Shown in pieces: positions 1 to 6,859 of a DNA stretch of 21,387 bases. The position numbers were made by a program, and so were the translations under genes. How positions within the stretch are numbered: the first letter of the stretch is position 1; each line of letters starts with the position of its first letter. The stretch comes from CAYFRC01 sp050946115 (GTDB lineage Bacteria; Bacillota; Clostridia; Christensenellales; Aristaeellaceae), in contig JBMNUF010000031.1 in NCBI GenBank assembly GCA_050946115.1, positions 1-21,387 on the forward strand, written 5' to 3'. The notes under the pieces are model-generated. The model made no database searches, was not told where the DNA came from, and saw nothing but the letters and a program-made list of their open reading frames with translations.

Positions 1-56
1 CTGATAATGTTCCGCTTCTCTTCACTCAGTCCGTTGTACTTCCTTGGTCTTCCCAT
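1..56 (-). CDS. IS256-type transposase, N-terminal fragment (runs off the left edge)
   Basis: Only the first 18 codons and part of the 19th lie in the window, reading MGRPRKYNGLSEEKRNII from an ATG at 56-54. A clear AGGAGG sits 8 bases upstream of the ATG. From memory, the SEEKRNII opening resembles IS256/mutator-family (DDE) transposases of Clostridia, which cut and join DNA at the element's ends. With so few residues no catalytic motif can be seen, so the family call rests on the N-terminus and on the repeated TTTACAGA sequence just upstream. Whether the full gene is intact cannot be judged from here. Confidence 0.6.
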   Translation of the reverse strand, partial: MGRPRKYNGLSEEKRNII

Positions 57-122
57 TGTTAACGCCTCCTGTGTTTTATTCTATCACAGAAGGCGGTGCA
101 TTTACAGAAAATTCTTTACAGA
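1..122 (-). mobile_element. End of an insertion sequence, probably IS256 family
   Basis: The transposase start is preceded, within about 65 bases, by the direct repeat TTTACAGA (101-108 and 115-122), typical of the AT-rich terminal region of such elements. The outer boundary is placed near 122 by inference. The other end and the target-site duplication lie outside the window, so the exact edge is uncertain. Confidence 0.45.
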
Positions 123-280
123 CTCGAAAAGCCCGATGTCATTAGCCGATATTCCTCGCGCAACAATCAATGTATCGACAAAAGATGCCCTTTTTCAAAG
201 ACAGATAGCTGACCGATGCGATTTCCGATTTGTATGCCGTATGCAGTTCCCACAATGCATCAATCTGAGAAACGTCTATT
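123..280. other. Short gap between IS end and acetyltransferase gene, no assignable gene
   Basis: On the minus strand, immediately after the acetyltransferase stop, there is an open stretch of about 45 codons (to a stop at 142) reading IDVSQIDALWELHTAYKSEI and onward. It has no convincing start codon. It could be the remains of a gene broken by the insertion sequence, but no family can be assigned. Confidence 0.3.
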
Positions 281-754
281 TTATGATACTCCTTTGTCCC
301 CTCCGTACTTTTCCATATACACAAACACCAATTCGTCGCGCACGGCTTTTTTATCAAATACCGCATACCCGTTTCTTTGGTATAGACGAATATTGTCTAA
401 GCTTTTCGTGCTTGTGAACAGTTCGTATCTTTTTTCGGGAAAATGGTTTTCAATCTCATTCAAAAGCCTTGTTCCATATCCGCGACATCGATGATTCGGA
501 TGAACCATTAGTTTGCCGATGGAAACCGTTCCTTCATTCTCTTTTGCGCGTACCGAGCCTATGATGGCACCGTCATCCGATACCATCTTCAAAATGATAC
601 CGCTCTTATATTCTTCAATTACCTCATTCAAGGTCTGCTTCAATGGCGGTATATCGTTTGTGCCAAACAATGCCGCCTCACTTTGATACGCAAGATACTG
701 TAATTGTAAAATCTCTTTCAAATCACCATATTCCGCTTTCTTTACGCAAGGCAC
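281..754 (-). CDS. GNAT-family N-acetyltransferase
   Basis: This 157-residue protein has the size and layout of a single GNAT domain, which transfers an acetyl group from acetyl-CoA to an amine; the acceptor is unknown. The acetyl-CoA pyrophosphate loop (motif A) is seen as VHPNHRCRGYGTRLL around residues 84-98, with the R-x-x-G-x-G pattern at residues 89-94. It is preceded by the usual beta-strand (GTVSIGKL) and followed by a C-terminal LYQRNGYAVF segment typical of the family. The start is taken as GTG at 754-752 because GGAGGT (768-763) lies 8 bases upstream; the longer in-frame extension to 808 has no such site. It lies between an insertion sequence and a 2H phosphoesterase gene on the same strand, in a lower-GC accessory stretch. 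Confidence 0.85.
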   Translation of the reverse strand: MPCVKKAEYGDLKEILQLQYLAYQSEAALFGTNDIPPLKQTLNEVIEEYKSGIILKMVSDDGAIIGSVRAKENEGTVSIGKLMVHPNHRCRGYGTRLLNEIENHFPEKRYELFTSTKSLDNIRLYQRNGYAVFDKKAVRDELVFVYMEKYGGDKGVS

Positions 755-950
755 AAGTCGCCACCTCCATAAATTCCGGTATATCGAACTGCCCATTATT
801 CGATGCACGGCAAAGCATTCAGAAAACCAGATCGCATTGCGTTCCGTGTGAAAACAGGATGCCCTCCATAAGTAAAACTTTTAGGATGATCGTGTTCTCA
901 TCCCGCAAAGCGGAATGCACGTTATCGATTCATCCGAAAACACACCCCTT
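755..950. other. Intergenic spacer, nothing assignable
   Basis: This gap of about 200 bases separates the phosphoesterase stop from the acetyltransferase start. It contains an unassigned minus-strand open stretch of about 36 codons (reading LKVLLMEGILFSHGTQCDLVF) without a convincing ribosome site, and no clear promoter or terminator. Confidence 0.3.
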
Positions 951-1457
951 TTAGCCTCCGTTTAGTTCGACGGACGCAATCTCGCGCATCGGCCAAAAGG
1001 CGCATAGATGCAGCTTCGCGATGCTTGCAACGATAGGATGAAATGACCGCACCAACACAGACAGCGCCGCACAAACCGCATCCGGCTCGTCGATCAGTAC
1101 GGTTACGTGCGGTATCCACGGGTACTTCCCGTTCGCGCCCGTTTCGCAGGCATCGCGGAGAGAGACCAACTCGGCGCTCTTTTCTACGGCTCCGAAAAGA
1201 ACCTTGCCGCCCGCAAATACCCCGATATGGCTGATGTGCACCGGCATCGCCGAAAACTTCGACGCGGCTTTTCGCATCGTCTCGACCGCCGCCTGCTCCT
1301 TGTCGAGAGGAAACGTCGCCAGGCTAATGTGATATGGCAGCCCTTTTGTCTGCGCGCCGGTGAATCCCGCTTCCTTCAAGGCATTATACCATTCGGACAT
1401 GTGCGCCTGTGTATCCTCGTCCAAATCCGCCATCAGCGTCAGAAATTGTTCCGCCAT
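951..1457 (-). CDS. 2H phosphoesterase superfamily protein (LigT / 2'-5' RNA ligase-like)
   Basis: The 168-residue protein carries the two signature motifs of the 2H phosphoesterase superfamily: H43-I-S45 in YHISLATF and H117-V-T119 in IPHVTVLI, spaced as in LigT-like enzymes. Such proteins act on cyclic phosphodiester bonds of RNA ends or small nucleotides (for example 2',3'-cyclic phosphates). The substrate here cannot be read from sequence. No signal peptide is present, so it is probably cytoplasmic. The ATG at 1457 has GGAGG 9 bases upstream. It starts 18 bases downstream of the split secreted gene on the same strand and is probably co-transcribed with it from the promoter near 2350. Confidence 0.82.
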   Translation of the reverse strand: MAEQFLTLMADLDEDTQAHMSEWYNALKEAGFTGAQTKGLPYHISLATFPLDKEQAAVETMRKAASKFSAMPVHISHIGVFAGGKVLFGAVEKSAELVSLRDACETGANGKYPWIPHVTVLIDEPDAVCAALSVLVRSFHPIVASIAKLHLCAFWPMREIASVELNGG

Positions 1458-1475
1458 GCATTCACCCCTCCAATT

Positions 1476-1988
1476 TCAGGAATAGGGCTCCGGTATGATT
1501 CTCCGCAGCTTTTCTCCGTATTCAGCATCTCCATAGAACAGGTACAGACCCTGCATTCCGTCAAAGAAGATGTGGAGGCGACCGTCGAAGCCTTCCTGTT
1601 CGAGAATCTCGTTCACCCAATCGATGGCAGAATCGTTAAACCAGTCTCCATAAAAGCCCAGTACGCGCTCGAAGCGTTTCCCGTTCAGAACGAACGAAAC
1701 GGCGGTATTTCCTATCGGCGGCATCGCATCGGGTTGCGTCGGCTGCGCATTTTGTGTGTCTTCATCAAATTCTTCAATGGTTTCACAAATATCCGTAGGC
1801 TCAAACCCCGGAACAATGGATGCTACCCCTTGAAGAAAGAGGCTGTACATATTCTCAACATCATAAATCTCCGCATCGAATGCATATACATCCGATGAAG
1901 TTGGCGTCCATATGCCCGTATCATAATCATAGTTGCCGAAGCCGATATGCATCATTAACTCCGCGGTAAACCTCCACGGTTTCACCAA
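1476..1988 (-). CDS. C-terminal part of a secreted protein of unknown function, separated by an in-frame TAG
   Basis: This is a 170-codon open stretch in exactly the same frame as the upstream signal-peptide fragment, parted from it by one TAG (1997-1995) and two further codons. The possible starts are TTG 1988, GTG 1985 or a downstream ATG pair. None has a well-spaced ribosome site; the nearest GGAGG is about 17 bases from the TTG. The sequence is acidic and aromatic-rich, with a Gln/Pro/Thr-rich linker in the middle and a C-terminal segment (FVLNGKRFERVLGFYGDWFN) rich in hydrophobic strands. I do not recognise a family. The likeliest reading is one secreted protein of about 267 residues interrupted by a nonsense mutation. 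Alternatives are a sequencing error, readthrough or translational restart. Confidence 0.55.
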   Translation of the reverse strand: MVKPWRFTAELMMHIGFGNYDYDTGIWTPTSSDVYAFDAEIYDVENMYSLFLQGVASIVPGFEPTDICETIEEFDEDTQNAQPTQPDAMPPIGNTAVSFVLNGKRFERVLGFYGDWFNDSAIDWVNEILEQEGFDGRLHIFFDGMQGLYLFYGDAEYGEKLRRIIPEPYS

Positions 1989-1994
1989 AATGCC

Positions 1995-2279
1995 CTATTC
2001 GATTTCCTCCGCATACTGCTCCGCGAAAAAATCTTCTATGTCCCGAATACCTTGATCCGGTATCTCTATTCCCAGATCCCGCAGCGCAGCTATGATTTCC
2101 GTGTATGACATGGATGTCTCCCCCGCTTCTCCGAATAAAGCATCCTTAAGCCGTTCAAAAAGAGATGTTCCGACCGCTTTGGCGCTCCGTTCGGATGTGC
2201 CTTCGGCAACTCCGTTTATGGGTGCCACGCACAGGAAAAGGATCAGAAAAAACAACATATAGGCTCTGTATTTCGCCAC
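1995..2279 (-). CDS. Signal-peptide-bearing N-terminal part of a secreted hypothetical protein
   Basis: The 94-residue product begins with a typical export signal: basic MAKYR, a hydrophobic core LFFLILFLCV, and a plausible signal peptidase I site after INGVA. A short helical region follows and ends in the acidic FFAEQYAEEIE. The start is GTG at 2279-2277; the nearest strong ribosome site, GAGGAGGTG, lies about 14 bases upstream, a little far. A good promoter lies at 2375-2347. The frame continues after the TAG at 1997-1995 into the 1476-1988 stretch, so this is probably only the first third of the original protein. No known family is recognised. TAG works as a real stop elsewhere in the window (end of the oppF-like gene at 11870), so code reassignment is unlikely. 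Confidence 0.6.
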   Translation of the reverse strand: MAKYRAYMLFFLILFLCVAPINGVAEGTSERSAKAVGTSLFERLKDALFGEAGETSMSYTEIIAALRDLGIEIPDQGIRDIEDFFAEQYAEEIE

Positions 2280-2346
2280 GATTCCCGTTGCCGCACCTCC
2301 TCATGCGCTTCGTTTTTACAGCGGGGCAGGAAGCCTCCGTGCTGCT

Positions 2347-2375
2347 ATTATACACAACGCGCGCGCAAAAATCAA
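2347..2375 (-). promoter_or_regulatory. Sigma-A promoter for the secreted-protein/2H phosphoesterase operon
   Basis: Reading the minus strand, TTGATT (2375-2370) and TATAAT (2352-2347) are separated by exactly 17 bases, a near-consensus vegetative promoter about 70 bases upstream of the GTG at 2279. Confidence 0.75.
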
Positions 2376-2490
2376 CCGAAACTGCGGCGTCGCAATCGCC
2401 GCTATATAAACTTTTGGTGTAGAAGCAGGTTTTTTTGGTTTTATGGTGTATATAGTATGTGAAAGAGAAATGCGGAAAGGCAGGTGCGAT

Positions 2491-4287
2491 ATGGCGAAAC
2501 TGACGGATGCGTGGATAGAAGAACTGCGCGCGCGGGTAGACATTGTGGATGTCGTTTCGGACTATGTCGCACTCAAACAGAAGGGGAGCCGATACTGGGG
2601 GCTGTGTCCCTTTCACAGGGAGAAGACCCCTTCGTTCAGCGTCGATGCCGAAAAGCAGATGTATTACTGCTACGGCTGCCACAAGGGCGGCGATATCATC
2701 CGCTTCATTCGAGACCAGGAGCGGATGGAGTTTATGGACGCGATAAAGCTGCTCGCCGAACGTGCGCATATGGATGTGCCCGAAGGGGACGCGACGTCCA
2801 ATTCCGAAAGCCGTGCCGCGCGCGAAAAAATGTTCGAGGCGAACGTCGCCGCCGCAAGGTTTTATCACGCGGCGATCTGGACGGAAGCGGGCGCGCAGGC
2901 ACTGGCGTATCTGTACAGAAGGGGCTTGGACGATGCAGATATCAGGCGCTTTGGCCTCGGAAGCACGGCGGGCGGCTGGGAATCGCTCACGGAGGCGCTG
3001 CTGAAGGAGGGCTTTTCGCAGGAAACGTTGGTCGGCGCGGGGCTCTCGAAGGTTTCTGCGGACGGACGATTGCGCGATATGTTTTTTGACCGCGCAATGT
3101 TTCCGATCATCAACCAACGGGGACGCGTCGTCGGATTCGGCGGGCGCATGCTCGGCAAGGGCGAACCGAAATACCTCAATACGGCGGACACGCCGATCTT
3201 CAACAAGCGAAACGGGCTGTACGCCATGAACTTCGTGAAGAAGGAGCGTTCGCTCAGGCGCGCGATCCTCGTGGAAGGCTATATGGACGTGGTTTCGCTC
3301 CGAAGGCAGGGCATCGAGGGCGTTTTTGCGACGCTCGGCACGGCGCTCACGCAGGCGCAGGCGAGGCTGATCAAGCGCTATGCGCCGGAGGTGTGGGTCG
3401 CATACGACGGGGACGAGCCCGGGCAGGTCGCCGTCGAGCGCGCCGTGGGCATTTTGCAGGGCGAAAACGTGCCGTGTCGCGTGCTGCGCTTCCCCGAGGG
3501 GATGGATCCTGACGATTACATCTCCAAAAACGGCGCGGAAGCGTTTTCAAAGTTGGAGCCCATCGAAGCGATCCGCTTTTTGTGCGAAAGGCAGAAGCGC
3601 GGCGTGGATATTTCCACGGAAGAGGGCAGGGAGCAATACGCCATCGCCTGCTGCGGAATTCTGAAGCGCGTGACGAGCCCCGTGGAGCTGGAGCGCCATG
3701 TGAAATGGCTCGCGATGGAGACTGGGTTTTCGCGGGACGTACTGATGCGGCAGATTGGGCTTCCCACGGGAGGCGCCGAATCCGCGCTGCGCAGCGAAAC
3801 CGCGCGCCTCGCGCGGCGCAAGACACCCGAGACGGAGTGCGAACGCGCCGAGAAAAAGCTCGTGATGCTTCTTGCTGAGAAATTGATTCCGACGGACATG
3901 TTGAAACCGCAGGATTTTGAGACGAGGCTGTACGCCGACCTCGCGCGCATGCTGATCGAAGGGCTGACGGTAACGGCTGCGCTCGACAGGGTGCCTGAGG
4001 AGGAGCGCGAACGCGCGGCAAGTGCGCTGTTTGACGACGTGCCGCCGGATGAAAAAAACGCGATGACGATGGCGGAGGATTGCCTGGGCTGCATCCGCAT
4101 ATTCCGAATGAACCGCGCGATACGCGAACTGGAAGAAGAAGCGAAATCTCTCACGGGAGCGGCGCGGCGCGAGACGCTCAAAAAGATCGCGTACCTTCAC
4201 TCGGAGATGGAAGAACAAAAATCGAAAACAGCCGGAAGGAGTGGGTCGGTTGAGCACCGCAAATACGGAGAATATCGCAAAGGCTAA
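2491..4287 (+). CDS. dnaG: DNA primase DnaG
   Basis: This 598-residue protein makes the RNA primers for DNA replication at the fork, working with the DnaB helicase. The N-terminal CHC2 zinc-binding domain is intact: C39 and H42 (LCPFH) and C60 and C63 (YCYGC). The Toprim catalytic core shows ILVEGYMDVV with the conserved glutamate at about residue 262, and AYDGDEPG with aspartates 306 and 308. The remaining C-terminal part matches the helicase-binding region in position and length. ATG 2491 is chosen because the family's conserved start (WIEELRARVDIVDVVSDY) follows at once; in-frame ATG 2470 is the alternative. A weak TATAGT at 2451-2456 may be its -10 box. The gene's end overlaps rpoD by 38 bases in another frame, implying translational coupling in the classic macromolecular-synthesis operon. 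Confidence 0.97.
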   Translation: MAKLTDAWIEELRARVDIVDVVSDYVALKQKGSRYWGLCPFHREKTPSFSVDAEKQMYYCYGCHKGGDIIRFIRDQERMEFMDAIKLLAERAHMDVPEGDATSNSESRAAREKMFEANVAAARFYHAAIWTEAGAQALAYLYRRGLDDADIRRFGLGSTAGGWESLTEALLKEGFSQETLVGAGLSKVSADGRLRDMFFDRAMFPIINQRGRVVGFGGRMLGKGEPKYLNTADTPIFNKRNGLYAMNFVKKERSLRRAILVEGYMDVVSLRRQGIEGVFATLGTALTQAQARLIKRYAPEVWVAYDGDEPGQVAVERAVGILQGENVPCRVLRFPEGMDPDDYISKNGAEAFSKLEPIEAIRFLCERQKRGVDISTEEGREQYAIACCGILKRVTSPVELERHVKWLAMETGFSRDVLMRQIGLPTGGAESALRSETARLARRKTPETECERAEKKLVMLLAEKLIPTDMLKPQDFETRLYADLARMLIEGLTVTAALDRVPEEERERAASALFDDVPPDEKNAMTMAEDCLGCIRIFRMNRAIRELEEEAKSLTGAARRETLKKIAYLHSEMEEQKSKTAGRSGSVEHRKYGEYRKG

Positions 4288-5383
4288 CGCGGCAACGCAG
4301 GAGGGGGTGTTGAGACGCGTGCGCGAGCTCGTGGAGACGGGCAAACCGAAGGGCGTACTGACCTACAAGGAAATGATGGAACAGATCGGCGAGATGGATC
4401 TTGACAGCGAACAGATTGACAAGATCATGGACGTATTGGATAGTGAGGGTATAGAAGTCGTGAAAGAAGTCAAGACAGCAGTAGAACCCGAGCCCGAGCC
4501 TGTTGCCGAGGCACCCGACGAGGATTACAACGATCTGTCCGTGCCCGAAGGGATTTCCGTGGACGATCCCGTGCGCATGTATCTCAAGGAAATCGGAAAG
4601 GTGCCGCTGCTCACGGCGGAGGAGGAGGTCGAGCTCGCCAAGCGCATGGAGCAGGGCGACGAAGAGGCCAAGCACCGCCTGAGCGAGGCGAACCTTCGTT
4701 TGGTCGTGTCCATCGCGAAGCGCTATGTGGGGCGCGGCATGCTGTTTCTGGATCTGATCCAGGAGGGAAACCTGGGATTGATTAAAGCCGTCGAAAAATT
4801 CGACTATACAAAGGGCTATAAATTTTCGACCTATGCGACGTGGTGGATCCGCCAGGCGATCACCCGCGCGATCGCCGATCAGGCGCGGACGATCCGCATC
4901 CCCGTGCACATGGTGGAGACGATCAACAAGCTCATCCGCATCTCGCGCCAGCTCCTGCAGCAGTACGGCAGAGAGCCGACACCCGAGGAGATCGCGAAGG
5001 AGATGAACATCTCCGAGGAAAAGGTTCGGGAGATCATCAAGATTGCACAGGAGCCGGTATCGCTCGAAACGCCGATCGGCGAGGAAGAGGACAGCCATCT
5101 GGGCGACTTCATCCCCGACGACGACGCGCCCGCACCCGCGGAAGCTGCGGCGTTCACGATGCTGAAGGAAGAACTGATGGGCGTTTTGTCGTCGCTCACG
5201 CCGCGCGAGGAAAAGGTGCTGAAGCTGCGCTTCGGTCTCGAGGACGGCAGGGCGCGGACGCTGGAAGAAGTTGGAAAGTATTTCAATGTGACGCGCGAGC
5301 GGATTCGGCAGATCGAGGCGAAGGCGCTTCGAAAGCTGCGTCACCCCAGCCGCAGCCGCAAGCTGAAGGACTCTTTGGACTGA
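4250..5383 (+). CDS. rpoD: Primary (housekeeping) sigma factor RpoD/SigA
   Basis: The 377-residue protein directs RNA polymerase to TTGACA/TATAAT promoters such as those seen in this window. Region 1.1 lies at about residues 15-75. Region 1.2 starts near 105 (DDPVRMYLKEIGKVPLLTAEEE). Region 2, with the -10 recognition and melting helices, spans about 143-210 (FSTYATWWIRQAITRAIADQ). Region 4, with the -35 helix-turn-helix (TLEEVGKYFNVTRERIRQIE), occupies about 317 to the end. The length is typical for Firmicute SigA. The start is TTG 4250, 8 bases after AGGAG; a longer GTG start at 4241 is in frame but overlaps the ribosome site. The gene begins inside the end of dnaG. A perfect hairpin follows its stop. 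Confidence 0.97.
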   Translation: MSTANTENIAKANAATQEGVLRRVRELVETGKPKGVLTYKEMMEQIGEMDLDSEQIDKIMDVLDSEGIEVVKEVKTAVEPEPEPVAEAPDEDYNDLSVPEGISVDDPVRMYLKEIGKVPLLTAEEEVELAKRMEQGDEEAKHRLSEANLRLVVSIAKRYVGRGMLFLDLIQEGNLGLIKAVEKFDYTKGYKFSTYATWWIRQAITRAIADQARTIRIPVHMVETINKLIRISRQLLQQYGREPTPEEIAKEMNISEEKVREIIKIAQEPVSLETPIGEEEDSHLGDFIPDDDAPAPAEAAAFTMLKEELMGVLSSLTPREEKVLKLRFGLEDGRARTLEEVGKYFNVTRERIRQIEAKALRKLRHPSRSRKLKDSLD

Positions 5384-5391
5384 CGCAATTC

Positions 5392-5420
5392 TCCTCCGCG
5401 CACCGCGCGGAGGATTCTTC
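5392..5420 (+). terminator. Perfect hairpin after rpoD, weak terminator or processing site
   Basis: A 10-bp perfect stem (5392-5401 with 5405-5414) closes a 3-base loop and is followed by TTCTTC, not a real T-run. It sits between the rpoD stop and the trmK ribosome site, so it may dampen rather than stop transcription, or protect the rpoD message end. Confidence 0.5.
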
Positions 5421-5432
5421 AAGGAGCACATT

Positions 5433-6098
5433 TTGCGGGACGAAAGACTGCTTACCATAGCCGATATGGTGCCGCGCTGTGCCACATTCGCCGATATCGG
5501 GACGGACCACGGGTACCTGCCGCTATACCTGTTTCGGCAGGGAAAGATCGACCGCGCGTATCTCACGGACATTTCCGCGCCCTCCCTCGCCAAGGCGAAA
5601 GCCGCGATGGAAAGATTCGGCTATTCGGGCAGGTGCGTATTTTCCGTGGGCGACGGGTTTTCCGCGCTCGACATATTCCCCGAAGCGGCGGCAATCGCCG
5701 GCATGGGCGGCGCGTTGATCTGCGAGATTTTGAGTGCGGGAATATCCAAAATACGGTACAGCCGCCTGATTTTGCAGCCGAATGTGGACGCGCCGATCGT
5801 TCGCAAGGCGCTTACGGAGCTGGGCTTTCGCATCCTCGATGAGGCGATCGCGCGCGAAGGCGGGCGACACTACGTCGTGCTCGCCGCGGAAGCGGGAAGC
5901 GCGCTCTATACGGAAAGGGAACTCGAGATCGGTCCCATACTCCTGAAAAAGGGCAGCCCCCACATGAAAAGCTATATCGCGTTTCGCGTGCGGGTGTTGG
6001 AAAAGGCATTAAAGGGCGCGGAGGGTGCGGACGATGCGGCGGCGGAAGCGCTGAAAAAGGCGCTCGCCCTGTGGAAAACGGAGGAAAAACGGACATGA
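5433..6098 (+). CDS. trmK: tRNA (adenine(22)-N1)-methyltransferase TrmK
   Basis: The 221-residue protein matches TrmK, which transfers a methyl group from SAM to N1 of adenine 22 in tRNA. The SAM-binding motif I is visible as FADIGTDHGYLPLYL at about residues 19-33. It is followed by YLTDISAPSLAKA (acidic end of the next strand), the GMGG segment, and the family's LILQPNVDAPIVRKAL region. The start is TTG 5433, 6 bases after AAGGAG (5421-5426). Its stop overlaps the start of the Nif3-like gene (ATGA). TrmK beside a Nif3-like gene directly downstream of the primary sigma factor is the arrangement known in Bacillus (yqfN-yqfO after sigA), which supports the call. Confidence 0.93.
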   Translation: MRDERLLTIADMVPRCATFADIGTDHGYLPLYLFRQGKIDRAYLTDISAPSLAKAKAAMERFGYSGRCVFSVGDGFSALDIFPEAAAIAGMGGALICEILSAGISKIRYSRLILQPNVDAPIVRKALTELGFRILDEAIAREGGRHYVVLAAEAGSALYTERELEIGPILLKKGSPHMKSYIAFRVRVLEKALKGAEGADDAAAEALKKALALWKTEEKRT

Positions 6099-6844
6099 CT
6101 ACGGTGGGAGACATCCTGAAAATCGCGCTGGAGATCGCGCCGATCGAGCTTGCGGAGGAATGGGACAACCCCGGGTTGCTCGCGGGCAGCGAAAACCGCG
6201 CGGTGACGCGCGCGCTCGTGGCGCTCGATTTGACGCATGGCGTTCTGCGCGAGGCGAAAGAACTCGGCGCGGAGCTGATCGTGACGCATCACCCCATTTT
6301 GTTTCGTGCGCGCAGAAACCTGCGCGAAGACGATTTCGAGGGGAACCTCCTTTGCGATTTGATCCGCGGGAATTTCGCGCTGATAGCGCTGCATACGAAT
6401 TACGACAGCGCGCCCAACGGATTAAACGACGCGCTCGCGGAGGCGATAGGACTAACGGACGTCGTGCCCCTCGAACACGGGCTGCGCATCGGATGCTACC
6501 GCGGCGGCGACATCGTAAAAACGTGCGAGGGTGCGCTGCACACGAAATGCCGCGTATACGGTAGGACGGAAAATATCCGCCGCGTCGCGGTGTGCGGCGG
6601 CGCGGGCTCGGATTTCGCGATGATCGCAAAACAAGCCGGCGCTGACGCATATGTCACGGGCGAGGTGCGGCACCACCACGCACTCGAAGCGGCGCATGCG
6701 AATCTGACGCTCATCGAAGCCGGGCATCTCGAAACGGAGCGCGTGGCGGTTAAAGCCTTGAAAAATGCTTTACAAATGCGCGCGGATGCGCTACAATGGA
6801 ATGTGTGTTTTATGGAAAGCAGGAACTGCCCTTTCGGGGCTTGA
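6095..6844 (+). CDS. Nif3-like dinuclear metal centre protein (YqfO/YbgI family)
   Basis: The 249-residue protein belongs to the Nif3/DUF34 family, which forms toroidal hexamers with a two-metal site. The precise function is unsettled, and 'GTP cyclohydrolase 1 type 2' is a common but weak annotation. Expected metal ligand segments are present: VTHHPILF (H65, H66), HTNYDSAPNGLNDALA, and near the end GEVRHHHALEA and EAGHLETERVAV. At 249 residues it is the short form, lacking the PII-like insert found in Bacillus YqfO. ATG 6095 is chosen because it overlaps the trmK stop (ATGA) and has GGAGG 10 bases upstream; the ATG at 6071 lies inside trmK. The 3' end of the gene contains a good promoter for the next gene. 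Confidence 0.92.
   Translation: MTTVGDILKIALEIAPIELAEEWDNPGLLAGSENRAVTRALVALDLTHGVLREAKELGAELIVTHHPILFRARRNLREDDFEGNLLCDLIRGNFALIALHTNYDSAPNGLNDALAEAIGLTDVVPLEHGLRIGCYRGGDIVKTCEGALHTKCRVYGRTENIRRVAVCGGAGSDFAMIAKQAGADAYVTGEVRHHHALEAAHANLTLIEAGHLETERVAVKALKNALQMRADALQWNVCFMESRNCPFGA
6769..6797 (+). promoter_or_regulatory. Promoter inside the nif3-like gene, upstream of the zinc ribbon gene
   Basis: TTTACA (6769-6774) and TACAAT (6792-6797) are exactly 17 bases apart, each one mismatch from consensus. They lie about 65 bases before the GTG start of the zinc ribbon gene, within the last codons of the Nif3-like gene. Confidence 0.6.
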
Positions 6845-6859
6845 ATGGAGGAAAACATC

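Noticed and set aside
1995..1997. TAG read as a recoded sense codon
   Set aside because: TAG ends the oppF-like gene elsewhere in the window and there is no sign of pyrrolysine features, so mutation or error is simpler.
2155..3117. Long minus-strand open frame of 320 codons over the start of dnaG
   Set aside because: It is antisense to a fully supported primase gene, Arg/His-rich, with no family features: a shadow of GC-rich codon usage.
4178..5593. 471-codon minus-strand open frame opposite rpoD
   Set aside because: Antisense to a textbook sigma factor, with composition driven by complementary codons.
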